Virus record (IMG/VR): IMGVR_UViG_3300040771_000047
Location: 25,263-89,262 of that record
Reading direction: 5' to 3' (one strand)
Origin: a virus
Length of the DNA stretch: 64,000 bases
The stretch's first letter is position 1; each line of letters begins with the position of its first letter. Position numbers and translations under genes: made by a program. Of this stretch, positions 23,322 through 32,127 are shown piece by piece. The notes under the pieces are model-generated. The model saw nothing but the letters and a program-made list of their open reading frames with translations. It was not told where the DNA came from and did not search any database.

Positions 23322-23982
23322 TAGATTTAAAGACGCACCTTGGTTCCCTAAAGATAGGGAATCTGTATTAATTGGTGGCGCAGGTGGTATAGGAAGTTGG
23401 TTAACTTTCTTTCTAGCCAGAATAGGTTTTAGTCCTATTGTTTATGATTTTGATACCATTGAAGAACACAATCTTGGAGGTCAACTTTTTAGAAAAGAAG
23501 ATGTTAACAAGCTTAAAGTATTGGCATTAGCTGATATTACTAGAAGTTTTTGTAATACAGAGATAACTACTTTTACTGAAAAGATAGACTTAGACTCTCC
23601 TACTCATTACTTTATGTTCTCAGCTTTTGACAACATGAAAGCCAGAAAAGATGCTTTTGAAGTATGGAAAAGAAGTATTCCAAATTGTCCTGTAACTCCT
23701 ATCTTTATTGATGGTAGATTAGAATTAGAGCAGTTACAAATATTTGCAGTAACCCCTAATAGAATTGCAGAGTATGAAGCTCATTTATTTGATGACAGTC
23801 AAGTAGAAGACTTACCTTGTACGCTAAAGCAATCCTCTCATACTGCAGCTATGATTGCTTCTCACATGGTTGGTACATTTACTAATCATATTACTAACTT
23901 GTATACAAGAAGAAATATTAGAAGTGTTCCTTTTTATTATGAGTTCTATACTCCTATGGCATTAACAACTTTAAATGATTAA
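23305..23982 (+). CDS. E1-like ThiF-family adenylyltransferase
   Basis: A 225-aa Rossmann ATPase that should activate a ubiquitin-like protein by adenylation. VLIGGAGGIGSW (residues 21-32) is the nucleotide loop, YDFDTIEEHNLGGQLF (47-62) the Asp...Asn...Gln region and FSAFDNMKARKDAF the conserved D-N-x-x-A-R motif. DLPCTLKQSSHT (Cys172) is in the place of the E1 catalytic Cys. The length is that of the minimal MoeB/ThiF domain without a zinc-binding tail. It starts within the end of the JAMM gene. Confidence 0.85.
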   Translation: MQEQFNRFKDAPWFPKDRESVLIGGAGGIGSWLTFFLARIGFSPIVYDFDTIEEHNLGGQLFRKEDVNKLKVLALADITRSFCNTEITTFTEKIDLDSPTHYFMFSAFDNMKARKDAFEVWKRSIPNCPVTPIFIDGRLELEQLQIFAVTPNRIAEYEAHLFDDSQVEDLPCTLKQSSHTAAMIASHMVGTFTNHITNLYTRRNIRSVPFYYEFYTPMALTTLND

Positions 23983-23985
23983 ATT

Positions 23986-24993
23986 ATGTTAGAAATACAT
24001 ACTGAGACATATGGAAGTTTTGATAGGGATAACAGTAAGCCTGCTAATCTTGTTAGTAATAACTTCTTTCCTCTTATATCTATTAATTGCTTAAGAATGG
24101 AAGGTAATCAAGAAGAAAATTTTACGCAGACTTATTACAAACCTAGCATAACATCTTCAGTTAGAACTAAGGCTTCTTCTAGTAAAAACATTTTACATAG
24201 TTTAAATGACGAAGCTCAAGTCACAAAGTATCTTTTTGGAGATAAAGTGTATTATATTAACAAAGGATTGGTAACAGACTCATTGGGTAAAATTTTACTT
24301 ATACTTACTATTAAAAAAGAAGTTTTAGTAGAGTACGATTACTTAAAAAGAAATACTTTTCATCACACTCATGCTAGATTTAGCTATGATAACTTTGTTT
24401 TGTTTATTTCTAGTGAGATGTCCTGTAACCCTTTACATTCAGTATTTTACAGAAGAATACAAAAAAATTACTTGAGTTTTTGCTACGAAAAAGGAATGGA
24501 GGTACGTACAGTACCTTCTTCTGTAATAGAAAAGAATACCTTTGCAAATTCACTTAACCTAAGATTTAACTCTATTACAGAGTTAGACTACCACCTTAGA
24601 AATGAAGTAAAGTATTTCTTAAATGCTGATGAAGGAGAATCTGTAACGCGTGCTCTACAAATTAATATACCACCTGTAGACATGGAAGAAGATGTGGAAG
24701 TACTGAATGAAGCATCTAATGTGTCTAATGTAGAAGCTGTACAAGAAAGAATATTAGAGTTACAAGATTTAGCTACTGCTTCAGTTGGAGTACCTGCTTC
24801 ATATCTTAATGACAGTACTGATAGTGTAACTTCTGGCTATATTTCAGGAATTGATTATTACAATAATCAAGTAACTACTTCTTCTTCAATAAGTACAGAT
24901 AGTATAATGGCTATGTCAATGGCTATGAATACTGCAGTTAGAACACCTACAGTTGAGCCTGTAGTTGTGGATGATGATATTATAGAATTTTAA
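23986..24993 (+). CDS. Unknown fifth protein of the Ubl module
   Basis: A 335-aa protein starting 3 bases after the E1-like gene. It has a beta-rich N-terminal half and a middle block with HHTHARFSYDNFVLFIS then MSCNPLHSVFYRRIQ (about 125-160). The His pair and the Cys in SCNP might be functional, but I recognise no family. The C-terminal 120 residues are acidic and Ser/Thr-rich, probably disordered. Position and coupling suggest a specificity factor, adaptor or target of the conjugation pathway. Confidence 0.6.
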   Translation: MLEIHTETYGSFDRDNSKPANLVSNNFFPLISINCLRMEGNQEENFTQTYYKPSITSSVRTKASSSKNILHSLNDEAQVTKYLFGDKVYYINKGLVTDSLGKILLILTIKKEVLVEYDYLKRNTFHHTHARFSYDNFVLFISSEMSCNPLHSVFYRRIQKNYLSFCYEKGMEVRTVPSSVIEKNTFANSLNLRFNSITELDYHLRNEVKYFLNADEGESVTRALQINIPPVDMEEDVEVLNEASNVSNVEAVQERILELQDLATASVGVPASYLNDSTDSVTSGYISGIDYYNNQVTTSSSISTDSIMAMSMAMNTAVRTPTVEPVVVDDDIIEF

Positions 24994-25034
24994 GAATAAA
25001 GGTATTGTAAGTTTATAATTTGTTAATAAGTAGA

Positions 25035-25562
25035 ATGACTTACATGGGAATAGGAAAAATAAATAAGATGATGGGGAGTGAAGCAGAAATTATGTACTCT
25101 TTATTCTTTAAGGATTTAGGCTTCAGAAACTGTATACCTTCTCGTCATGTTAGTGCTAAGCATGATAATGCTAAAATAGATTTAATGAATATACCTTTTA
25201 ATGTACAAGTTAAAGCAGGTAAACAAACAAACATGAATCCTGGGAAGGAGTTGTTGTCAATGCAACATTGTATTGACCTCATGTTTGATGATGACGATGC
25301 TATAACATTAAAACCTAACATACTGATTCATTACATTACAGTAGAAAAGGACAAAGAAAGGTTGCCTGAACATGAGATAGTTTATATGTCATTACAGCAA
25401 TATGATTACTGGAGAAGTATGGGTTCAAAACTAGAATATCTTGGAATGAGAGAATTTAGGTTTGAACTAAACTCTGAATTTAAGACCATTGTGTGTGTGA
25501 CTTTAGAAGTTTTTAAAAAAGAAATCATAATAAAACATTATCAGAATGGTAATAATAACTAA
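25035..25562 (+). CDS. PD-(D/E)XK-type nuclease
   Basis: A 175-aa protein starting at ATG 25035 (an upstream TTG at 25020 is less likely). The order E-A-E (16-18), KIDLM (Asp49) and VQVK (Gln58-Val-Lys60) gives the E...D...QxK core of the PD-(D/E)XK fold, with Gln in place of Glu as in several resolvase-like and Cas4-like enzymes. It may be a Holliday-junction resolvase or repair nuclease. It overlaps a second nuclease gene by 17 bases. Confidence 0.65.
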   Translation: MTYMGIGKINKMMGSEAEIMYSLFFKDLGFRNCIPSRHVSAKHDNAKIDLMNIPFNVQVKAGKQTNMNPGKELLSMQHCIDLMFDDDDAITLKPNILIHYITVEKDKERLPEHEIVYMSLQQYDYWRSMGSKLEYLGMREFRFELNSEFKTIVCVTLEVFKKEIIIKHYQNGNNN

Positions 25563-26817
25563 TCAAGAGTTAATACAAGAATATTTTGCATCTCCAGCTA
25601 TAGGACAATCTACATTAAAGAAACTTCTAGGAGGTCTTCCAGGCTTTCATAAAGAAGTAGACTCTTCAGCATCACATTTTGTGCTAGGTTCTGCTGTAGA
25701 TTGCATATTAACAGCAGAAGAAGGAGAATTTGAGAGACAATATTATGTTTCTAATGTTGAAAAGAAGCCATCAGATGCTATTGTAGCTATACTAAGTGTA
25801 GTTCATGCCAGATTGTTGGAAGATTATCAAGAGTATTTATCTGTAACTATTCCAGACACATCAGGTAAAGAAGCAGATTGGGGTTGGGAAAACCTAGAAT
25901 CTAATGAAGTTACCGGCTTAATTAAAGAGGTTATAGCAATTTCATCATTTGTAGAATTTGTAGACACTTTATCTAATTGGGAAACTTATTTACTAGATGC
26001 TGCTTCAGAAATGGATTGGCAAAGAACTTGGGGAGATGCTGCTAAAATTAAGAATTTAGTAAATGAAAGAAATGAAGAATACTTTCTTGACCTTTGTCAA
26101 GCTTATGGTAAAAGTATACTAGACAATAGACAAAATGAAACTGTTTGGAATATTGTTAGGTCCCTTCAAAATAATCCAAGAACTGCTAGGTTCTTTAATA
26201 GAGCAGGAATAAGTGAAAACCCTTTAGTAGAAGTTTACTATCAATTTCCTATTTATTTTGAACACAAAGGAACATCTTGTAAAGGTCTTTTAGACATGGT
26301 AGTTGTAGAGAAGTCTATAGACACGGCTATTGAAGGAGTAGAAACTGACCCTTATATCACATCTATTATTCCTATAGATTTCAAGACTATGTTTGATGAC
26401 ACATATAACTTTATGGCTTCACTGAAGCTTAGAAGATATGATATTCAAGCCGCTTGGTATACTTTAGGACTTCATAAATGTTTTAACATAAGTGAAGATT
26501 CAAACATAGTAAAACCTTTTATCTTTGTAGTAGAAAGTACCACTTTTCAAGGAAAACCTCTAGCTTATGAGCTTACAGATGAGGTACTTAAAATTGGGAG
26601 GTATGGTAGAGCAGCTGTAAAAATAGTAGAATCAGCTTTTACATTTTCTGAACAGCCTACACAATTCACTATACAGAAAAAGGTTCTAGGTTTTGAAGAC
26701 CTTATAGATGATTACATTTTCTATGAAAATAATGGATGGCATGAAGAAAAACTAATTCAAGCTTCAGGTACTAACCCTATCTTACTATCTTGGGATGGTA
26801 TAGTTGACATGTCATAA
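25546..26817 (+). CDS. PD-(D/E)XK exonuclease, RecB/lambda-exonuclease-like
   Basis: A 423-aa nuclease. An N-terminal helical part with SQSTLKKLL-type residues and FVLGSAVDCIL precedes the core CKGLLDMV (Asp250), PIDFKT (Asp278-Phe-Lys280) and RRYDIQAAWY (Gln-x3-Tyr motif). This is the standard GxxD...DxK...QxxxY order of RecB-type nucleases found in phage recombination modules. It probably resects double-stranded DNA ends for recombination-dependent replication with the P-loop ATPase or OB-fold proteins. Confidence 0.8.
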   Translation: MVIITNQELIQEYFASPAIGQSTLKKLLGGLPGFHKEVDSSASHFVLGSAVDCILTAEEGEFERQYYVSNVEKKPSDAIVAILSVVHARLLEDYQEYLSVTIPDTSGKEADWGWENLESNEVTGLIKEVIAISSFVEFVDTLSNWETYLLDAASEMDWQRTWGDAAKIKNLVNERNEEYFLDLCQAYGKSILDNRQNETVWNIVRSLQNNPRTARFFNRAGISENPLVEVYYQFPIYFEHKGTSCKGLLDMVVVEKSIDTAIEGVETDPYITSIIPIDFKTMFDDTYNFMASLKLRRYDIQAAWYTLGLHKCFNISEDSNIVKPFIFVVESTTFQGKPLAYELTDEVLKIGRYGRAAVKIVESAFTFSEQPTQFTIQKKVLGFEDLIDDYIFYENNGWHEEKLIQASGTNPILLSWDGIVDMS

Positions 26818-26820
26818 ATT

Positions 26821-27405
26821 ATGAAAATAGAAATAGGAAAAGTTTTCCCTAACAAAACTGTTAAGTATTTGTTACCTAGTCTTAAACTTCTAGGAGATGA
26901 TTTTAAAGCTAAATTTAATCTAGTACATGTACTAGCATCAGGAGTACATGATACTCTTATGGATGGTACTCCTTATGAAGGGCAAAGACTAGTTTATCTT
27001 TTACTGGATAAGTTAGTAAAACCTACTTTATTTAAAGGTTTTCTTTCTTGGGTAAAACTTCAACCTTATTATGCTCTTGATTATTCATTTGATAATTTTG
27101 AAACAGGAAGAATGCACATGATTGCATTAAGCTATCCTGAAAAATATGCAGATGCTTATGATAAGTTTATATTAGGTAAATATAGTAAAATGTACACCAA
27201 AGATGAAGTAGTAGAGTTTTTTGGTGCAAATAGAGAAGATGCTAAAAGTGTTATTAATAAGTCAGCTAAATCAGGTGAAAAACATGTGATTAATTTGAAT
27301 CTTACTTATAACTCTAGCATAACTTTAACAGATTTGTTACATGAAGGAGGAGAGCATGATTTCCCACCTCAAGAAGAACAAGAAGTATTTAATTTTAAAA
27401 AATAA
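26821..27405 (+). CDS. Conserved hypothetical protein (194 aa)
   Basis: A 194-aa soluble protein, helical with a beta-rich N-terminus (KIEIGKVFPNKTVKYLLPSL). An amphipathic block YTKDEVVEFFGANREDAKSVI and an acidic end (EEQEVFNFKK) are visible. It starts 3 bases after the exonuclease gene and may be its partner. No family recognised. Confidence 0.65.
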   Translation: MKIEIGKVFPNKTVKYLLPSLKLLGDDFKAKFNLVHVLASGVHDTLMDGTPYEGQRLVYLLLDKLVKPTLFKGFLSWVKLQPYYALDYSFDNFETGRMHMIALSYPEKYADAYDKFILGKYSKMYTKDEVVEFFGANREDAKSVINKSAKSGEKHVINLNLTYNSSITLTDLLHEGGEHDFPPQEEQEVFNFKK

Positions 27406-27439
27406 ACCTCGCTTGCATAGGTCAAAGCTAATCTACATT

Positions 27440-27694
27440 ATGAATAACAACCAAAAACTAACTGCTGCTGTACAAAAAGTTACAGGGCAAACTAAAGTAC
27501 AGGCAGAAGAAAGCATTCAAGCAGTTCTAACATCAGTAAAGAATTTAGCTATTGAAGATGGTAAAGTAACTATACAAGGTTATGGTACATTTTCTAATAA
27601 GTTAAGAGCTGAAAGAGAAGGTAGAAATCCTATGACAGGAGCTACAATTACTATTGAAGCAAAAGAAGTTTTTAGCTTTAAAGCTTCTAAATAA
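27440..27694 (+). CDS. HU/IHF-family DNA-binding protein
   Basis: An 84-aa protein; ATG 27440 is chosen because it gives the standard HU length (MNNNQKLTAAVQKVTG). Two N-terminal helices, the turn GYGTFSNKLRAEREGRNPMTG and the C-terminal helix are typical, with the beta-arm motif GRNPMTG intact. It bends DNA for replication, packaging or transcription. IHF-like genes are a standard part of crAss-like genomes. A terminator follows 10 bases after the stop. Confidence 0.9.
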   Translation: MNNNQKLTAAVQKVTGQTKVQAEESIQAVLTSVKNLAIEDGKVTIQGYGTFSNKLRAEREGRNPMTGATITIEAKEVFSFKASK

Positions 27695-27704
27695 TTAACT
27701 AAAA

Positions 27705-27746
27705 AAAACAGAGTGAGAGTGTGCGTAACCTCACTCTGTTTTATTT
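27705..27746 (+). terminator. Intrinsic terminator
   Basis: A perfect 13-bp stem, 27705-27717 with 27730-27742 (AAAACAGAGTGAG and its complement), around a 12-base loop and followed by ATTTT. Confidence 0.9.
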
Positions 27747-27762
27747 TAAAATCTAAATTAAA

Positions 27763-27897
27763 ATGGCTAAATTTTATTACGAATGTAAGAGTTGTGGGGA
27801 AGATTTTGATTCTTCATCAGCAGAAGTAGTGTGTACAGAGTGTTTAAGTAGTAACATTGTAGGAGGAGAAATAAGGGAGGAAGAAGATGATAATTAG
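27763..27897 (+). CDS. Small zinc-ribbon protein (44 aa)
   Basis: A 44-aa product MAKFYYECKSCGEDFDSSS... with CxxC (Cys8, Cys11) and a second CxxC (residues 24-27, VVCTEC), a two-knuckle zinc ribbon like those of small phage transcription or RNA-binding factors. It ends in an acidic tail and overlaps the start of the kinase gene by 11 bases. Confidence 0.7.
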   Translation: MAKFYYECKSCGEDFDSSSAEVVCTECLSSNIVGGEIREEEDDN

Positions 27898-28672
27898 TAT
27901 ATCTGGAAAAATAGGTTCTGGAAAGGATACAGTAGGTAGGATTATACAATACCTTGAGAATCCTATAATTACTACAGCAGATATAGTTAAAGCTCTAAAA
28001 GATAAAAATAGAAGTTATAAAAGTACTTCTTTTGAAATCAAGAAATGGGCAGGTAAACTTAAAGATATTACTTGTATTTTACTTAACTGTACTAGAGAGG
28101 ACCTTGAAGATTCTGATTTTAAGAATAAAGAATTAGAAGAAGAGTGGTGGTATTACACTAATAGTATAGAAATGTTTTCTTTTTTAAATAATCAAAAAGA
28201 ACTAGACCATGAATATTATTTAGTTAAACTTACACCTAGATTACTTCTTCAACTACTTGGTACTGATTGTGGTAGAAATATTATACATCCTAACATATGG
28301 GTAAATGCTTTAATGAGTGAGTATAAAGGTTGGTTTGATGAACAAGGGGTTGTAATAGACAATAATACAGGTAGAAAAATGAAATATCCTAATTGGATTA
28401 TTACTGACACTAGATTTCCTAATGAATTAAAAGCAGTGCAATCTAAAGGAGGTTTGAATATTAGAGTTAAAAGACCTAAACCTCTTATAAAAACAGGGAA
28501 TAAAACAACAGATGATGTACTTAATCATACTAAAAATTATGGTATAGTAGAACATGAATCAGAAACAGCATTAGATCAAGCTGAATTTGATTATGTTATT
28601 TACAATACTGGTACTATTCAAGATTTACTTAAAGAGATAAAAGAAATATTAACACAAGAAAAAATTATTTAA
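27887..28672 (+). CDS. Deoxynucleoside monophosphate kinase
   Basis: A 261-aa P-loop kinase. Walker A GKIGSGKDT is at residues 7-15, the block LTPRLLLQLLGTDCGRNIIHPNIWVNAL is characteristic of T4 gp1-type dNMP kinases, and NWIITDTRFPNE is a lid/substrate region. It converts dNMPs to dNDPs for phage DNA synthesis, fitting the ThyX gene downstream. Confidence 0.85.
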   Translation: MIISISGKIGSGKDTVGRIIQYLENPIITTADIVKALKDKNRSYKSTSFEIKKWAGKLKDITCILLNCTREDLEDSDFKNKELEEEWWYYTNSIEMFSFLNNQKELDHEYYLVKLTPRLLLQLLGTDCGRNIIHPNIWVNALMSEYKGWFDEQGVVIDNNTGRKMKYPNWIITDTRFPNELKAVQSKGGLNIRVKRPKPLIKTGNKTTDDVLNHTKNYGIVEHESETALDQAEFDYVIYNTGTIQDLLKEIKEILTQEKII

Positions 28673-28673
28673 G

Positions 28674-28997
28674 ATGTCATACAAAATTATAACTACAGTA
28701 TCTAAAGTAGTAGAAACAACAACAGAAGTAGAAGTTACTTTAGTGGGTTATGTTGGGTCAAGAATCAAAATGTACAGAGAGCAACTAGGTTTGAAGCAAA
28801 TAGATGTTTCTCGTAAAACTATACAACCAGATGGTTCATGTGCAATTTCAGCTGGAACTGTTTCTTACCTAGAGAGTGGTATAGGAAATCCAGGTATTAA
28901 CAATTTAGAAGAAATAGCTAGAGTTTTAGGAGTTCATATCTCTGATTTATTTCCTAAAAAAGAAGGAGAAGTTGAATCTGATTTAACAACTATCTAA
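28674..28997 (+). CDS. XRE-family HTH transcription regulator
   Basis: A 107-aa protein. Residues 26-88 (VGSRIKMYREQLGLKQIDVSR, then AISAGTVSYLESGIGNPGINNLEEIARVLGVHISDLF) give a complete Cro/CI-type helix-turn-helix, with an insert between helices 2 and 3. An N-terminal Thr/Val-rich strand region and a charged tail flank it. A phage-encoded repressor or activator; the target is unknown. Confidence 0.85.
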   Translation: MSYKIITTVSKVVETTTEVEVTLVGYVGSRIKMYREQLGLKQIDVSRKTIQPDGSCAISAGTVSYLESGIGNPGINNLEEIARVLGVHISDLFPKKEGEVESDLTTI

Positions 28998-28998
28998 G

Positions 28999-29244
28999 AT
29001 GACTATAAAAACTAAATTTAACATAGGAGATGTTGTATGGGTTATACATGGAACTGTAGTTCAATCAGCTTTTGTAAGAGAAATTGATATAAGAGTTACA
29101 GGTACCTATGGACATTTAAGGTATAACCTTGGTAACACTGCTACAACTAGTTCAAGACTTCAAGATGCTTCTATACATGGGACAAAAAACTTCTTAGAAG
29201 AGAATTTGTTTAAGTCAAAAGTTCTACTTGTAAAATCTTTATAA
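28999..29244 (+). CDS. Small beta-rich protein (81 aa)
   Basis: An 81-aa protein with FNIGDVVWVIHGTVVQSAFVREIDIRV at the start, reminiscent of SH3/KOW-like small beta barrels, followed by a Thr/Ser-rich middle and a basic end. It starts one base after the HTH gene. No family recognised. Confidence 0.6.
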   Translation: MTIKTKFNIGDVVWVIHGTVVQSAFVREIDIRVTGTYGHLRYNLGNTATTSSRLQDASIHGTKNFLEENLFKSKVLLVKSL

Positions 29245-29245
29245 T

Positions 29246-29452
29246 ATGAGTGAATTAACTGAAGGACAAAAGAAAGGATATTTAAGAGACCCTAATGAAT
29301 GTCCTTATTGCATATCTGAAAATATTGAAGTAATAAGTGACTTTGATTATGAAACATTAAGCACAACTGTAGCATGTCGTGATTGTAGTAAGACATGGAG
29401 TGATTGTTATACCTTAACAGATGTAGAAGGGAGTGTGACAAATGACACCTAG
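29246..29452 (+). CDS. Small zinc-ribbon protein (68 aa)
   Basis: A 68-aa protein with CPYCISEN (Cys19-Cys22) and, 20 residues later, VACRDCSKTWSD (CxxC again), a zinc ribbon resembling transcription-factor or topoisomerase knuckles. The end overlaps the next gene by 11 bases. Likely nucleic-acid binding. Confidence 0.72.
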   Translation: MSELTEGQKKGYLRDPNECPYCISENIEVISDFDYETLSTTVACRDCSKTWSDCYTLTDVEGSVTNDT

Positions 29453-30947
29453 TATAAGACAACAAGCTGTTTATGACACTTGGCAGAACACAGATGCAAA
29501 TATCTTAGTACAAGCTGTCGCAGGTGGTGCAAAAACTACTACATTAATGGGAGTATTGGCTTTGTGTGAATTTAGAACTTTGTTTTTAGCTTTCAATAAA
29601 TCTATCCAAGAAGAAATTGGTGGTAGAATTGAAGCTAATCCAGCTCTAAAGCACGCGAAGTCTATGACTCTGCATTCATTAGGTTTATCTGCTATAAAAT
29701 ATAAGTATGGAAGGTTTACTCTAAACAAGAGTAAAAACTACCTGATAATTAAACATTTACAAACTTATAATAGAGCTTTATTTAATGGTATGTCTTGGGA
29801 AGAAAAGACTAAAACTACACTTACTTTAATGGAGATGAATGATGTTAGTAGATTGTTTCTAACTGAAGACATTACTATAATTACAGGTTTCATGTCAACT
29901 ATGGATAAGTTTTTCTACATTCATCCTAACATGGATGATTTATGGAAAGAGTTCTTATTTATTAGAGAACAGTTCACTGCAGACCTAATGATAGATTATA
30001 TTGATATGATTTACATTCCGGTAAGCCAGAATTTGTTTATCCCCATTCAGCCTTATTATCTAATGATTGATGAAGCTCAAGACTTAAACTTGGTTCAACA
30101 TAAGATGATTAACAATCTTATAGACCAGGGAGACATTAAAAAGTGGATAGCAGTAGGGGATAGAAGACAATCTATCTATGGTTTTAGTGGTAGTTATGCA
30201 TCTTCCTTTGATTTGTTTAAACAGAAAGAAAATGTATATGAATTACCTCTTGATGTTTGTTATAGATGCCCTGTGGACATCATAGCAGAAGCTAATATGA
30301 TTTATGATGTCATAGAACCTTTTAAAACTTATGAGGGCATAGTGAAGACTATTACAGATTATAAACTAATCCAAGATTCTTCTATGGTTATCTGTAGAAA
30401 TTCAGGACCCTTGTTAGACCTGTATTTCCAATTACTTAGCCAAAACAAGAAAGTATTCATAAAAGGAGAAGATATTTTAAATGGAGTAATTAGATTTTTA
30501 AGACCTTACCAATATAAAACTGTAAGAGAAGCTCATAAAAAGATTAACTTTGAGATACTGGAAATCCAGGAATTAGAGGTTAAGACAGATGAGTTAAGAT
30601 TTAAGTTGTATAAACTAAAGGATAATCTTAAAAATTTTATACTTTTGTCTAAGCATTATTGCAAGCCTAACGATAAGGTAGGTGTAATCATTTTAGAGCT
30701 AGATTCTATGTTTAAATCTATAGATGATAGTACAGCAATTACACTTTGTACTATTCATAAATCTAAAGGACTTGAAGCTAATATAGTCTATATTCTTAAT
30801 GAGTTTTTAATACCTTCTAAATTTGCTAAGTCACCTATGCAGTTAGAGCAAGAAAGAAATCTAAAATATGTAGCTAGAACTAGAGCCAAAGAAGAGCTTT
30901 ATTATCTAAACATTAAAAATGAAAAAGATGAATCAGAAGAAGTTTAA
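29442..30947 (+). CDS. SF1 DNA helicase, UvrD-like
   Basis: A 501-aa helicase. Motif I AVAGGAKTTT (residues 25-34) has Ala where GxGKT normally has Gly before the Lys. Motif II is LMIDEAQDLN, motif III GDRRQSIYGFSG, motif V CTIHKSKGLEANIVYI and motif VI YVARTRAKEELY. Order and DEAQD match the 3'-to-5' UvrD/PcrA group. It is a second SF1 helicase besides the Dda-like one and probably acts in repair or recombination. Confidence 0.85.
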   Translation: MTPSIRQQAVYDTWQNTDANILVQAVAGGAKTTTLMGVLALCEFRTLFLAFNKSIQEEIGGRIEANPALKHAKSMTLHSLGLSAIKYKYGRFTLNKSKNYLIIKHLQTYNRALFNGMSWEEKTKTTLTLMEMNDVSRLFLTEDITIITGFMSTMDKFFYIHPNMDDLWKEFLFIREQFTADLMIDYIDMIYIPVSQNLFIPIQPYYLMIDEAQDLNLVQHKMINNLIDQGDIKKWIAVGDRRQSIYGFSGSYASSFDLFKQKENVYELPLDVCYRCPVDIIAEANMIYDVIEPFKTYEGIVKTITDYKLIQDSSMVICRNSGPLLDLYFQLLSQNKKVFIKGEDILNGVIRFLRPYQYKTVREAHKKINFEILEIQELEVKTDELRFKLYKLKDNLKNFILLSKHYCKPNDKVGVIILELDSMFKSIDDSTAITLCTIHKSKGLEANIVYILNEFLIPSKFAKSPMQLEQERNLKYVARTRAKEELYYLNIKNEKDESEEV

Positions 30948-31431
30948 ATTCCCTAAAGAATCTTGGAATAAATGGAAAGAAGCTTTATTAAGTGGAGAAT
31001 ACGCGCAAGGTGAAGGGTACTTAGTTTCTTATAAACCAGACTATGAGAAAGATAAATATGAAGAATATGAAAATTCAATTGAATTTTCAACACAAACTTG
31101 TAATTTCTGTTGTTTAGGTGTAATGGCAGCTTGTCAAGATGTACCTTTAAGTAACTTATTTGCTGTGGAATATCTTTATGCAAACAAAAATTATGAAGTT
31201 CCATCAGAGCTAGTTTCTGAGTCAACTGGAACTTTATCTCATACGGCTTTAGTTGAAATACTTTCAAGTTTAAATGATGGATTTTCTAGAAATACGTTTA
31301 TAAATGATTTTAAGAAATTAGACTACGTTTTTAGAATAGATTTATTACAATATTTTGAGTATAATCAAGAACTTAAATTTAACTTTGTACAAATAGTAGA
31401 GTTTATAGAGGACAATACTGAATTTTACTAA
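30919..31431 (+). CDS. Conserved phage protein of unknown function (170 aa)
   Basis: A 170-aa protein beginning MKKMNQKKFKFPKESWNKWKEALLSGEYAQGEGYL, followed by CNFCCLGVMAAC. This W..aLxSGxyxQ...L then CCLGV layout recurs in many phages as an uncharacterised family. It overlaps the UvrD-like gene by 29 bases. Three Cys in CNFCCLG might bind metal. Function unknown. Confidence 0.7.
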   Translation: MKKMNQKKFKFPKESWNKWKEALLSGEYAQGEGYLVSYKPDYEKDKYEEYENSIEFSTQTCNFCCLGVMAACQDVPLSNLFAVEYLYANKNYEVPSELVSESTGTLSHTALVEILSSLNDGFSRNTFINDFKKLDYVFRIDLLQYFEYNQELKFNFVQIVEFIEDNTEFY

Positions 31432-31432
31432 T

Positions 31433-31927
31433 ATGGAAGAAAGAGTGATTACCATTTCAATGCCTTTACCTACTCATATAGCTTGTACTGACAATGTTAA
31501 AGCTAAGAATAGCTACTGGAAGATAAATAATCAAGCTATATATAATGGTTCTGTTAATACATTTAAGAGAGCCATTATAGTAGCTAACATGCATCATTTT
31601 GTAATCAACAGTCTAGATGATTCCATATTAAACCTTAACCTGGAAAAGCTTATAAGAGTAGAATATCAGTTTTACACTGTTATCAATCATGGAGATATTT
31701 CTAGAAGGTCAGGTAAGACATGTTGGAAACCACCTATAGAAGACTACAAAATAACTTGGGATTTAAATAATCTCTCTGATATTTGGATAAAAACAGGTAA
31801 TGATGCACTAACTGAAGCTAAAGTAATAGCGGATGATAATGCAGGAGTAATTAGAAAAACATCTTATGAGCTTATTCTTGTAGACCATATAGATGATTTA
31901 GAATTAGTAATTAACATAATTTATTAG
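31433..31927 (+). CDS. RusA-like Holliday junction resolvase (tentative)
   Basis: A 164-aa protein whose C-terminal part DLNNLSDIWIKTGNDALTE then VIADDNAG has the D.N..K/x...DAL......DD arrangement of RusA, including Asp110, Asp124 and the Asp134-Asp135 pair that would bind Mg2+. The first region carries Lys/Arg residues for DNA contact. The Lys of the RusA motif is not clearly placed, so the call is tentative. A resolvase fits the recombination genes nearby. Confidence 0.6.
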   Translation: MEERVITISMPLPTHIACTDNVKAKNSYWKINNQAIYNGSVNTFKRAIIVANMHHFVINSLDDSILNLNLEKLIRVEYQFYTVINHGDISRRSGKTCWKPPIEDYKITWDLNNLSDIWIKTGNDALTEAKVIADDNAGVIRKTSYELILVDHIDDLELVINIIY

Positions 31928-31929
31928 AA

Positions 31930-32127
31930 ATGACAGATATAACTGTAAAAGAAAAAGTAGAAGGATTAAGAATAATGCTTCTAGCAATACAAGAAGGAGT
32001 TAAAGACATTCAAAAACATGGTGTTGAACTAGAGTTTAAAATAGCTAGTGAATATAAAACTGTTGATGTAAAGTCTAAAGGTATTTTTGAAATATCAGTA
32101 AAAGCAACAATTAACCAAGAACTATAA
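31930..32127 (+). CDS. Small hypothetical protein (65 aa)
   Basis: A 65-aa protein with two strands and a helix, starting two bases after the preceding stop. The last base overlaps the ThyX start. No family recognised. Confidence 0.5.
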   Translation: MTDITVKEKVEGLRIMLLAIQEGVKDIQKHGVELEFKIASEYKTVDVKSKGIFEISVKATINQEL

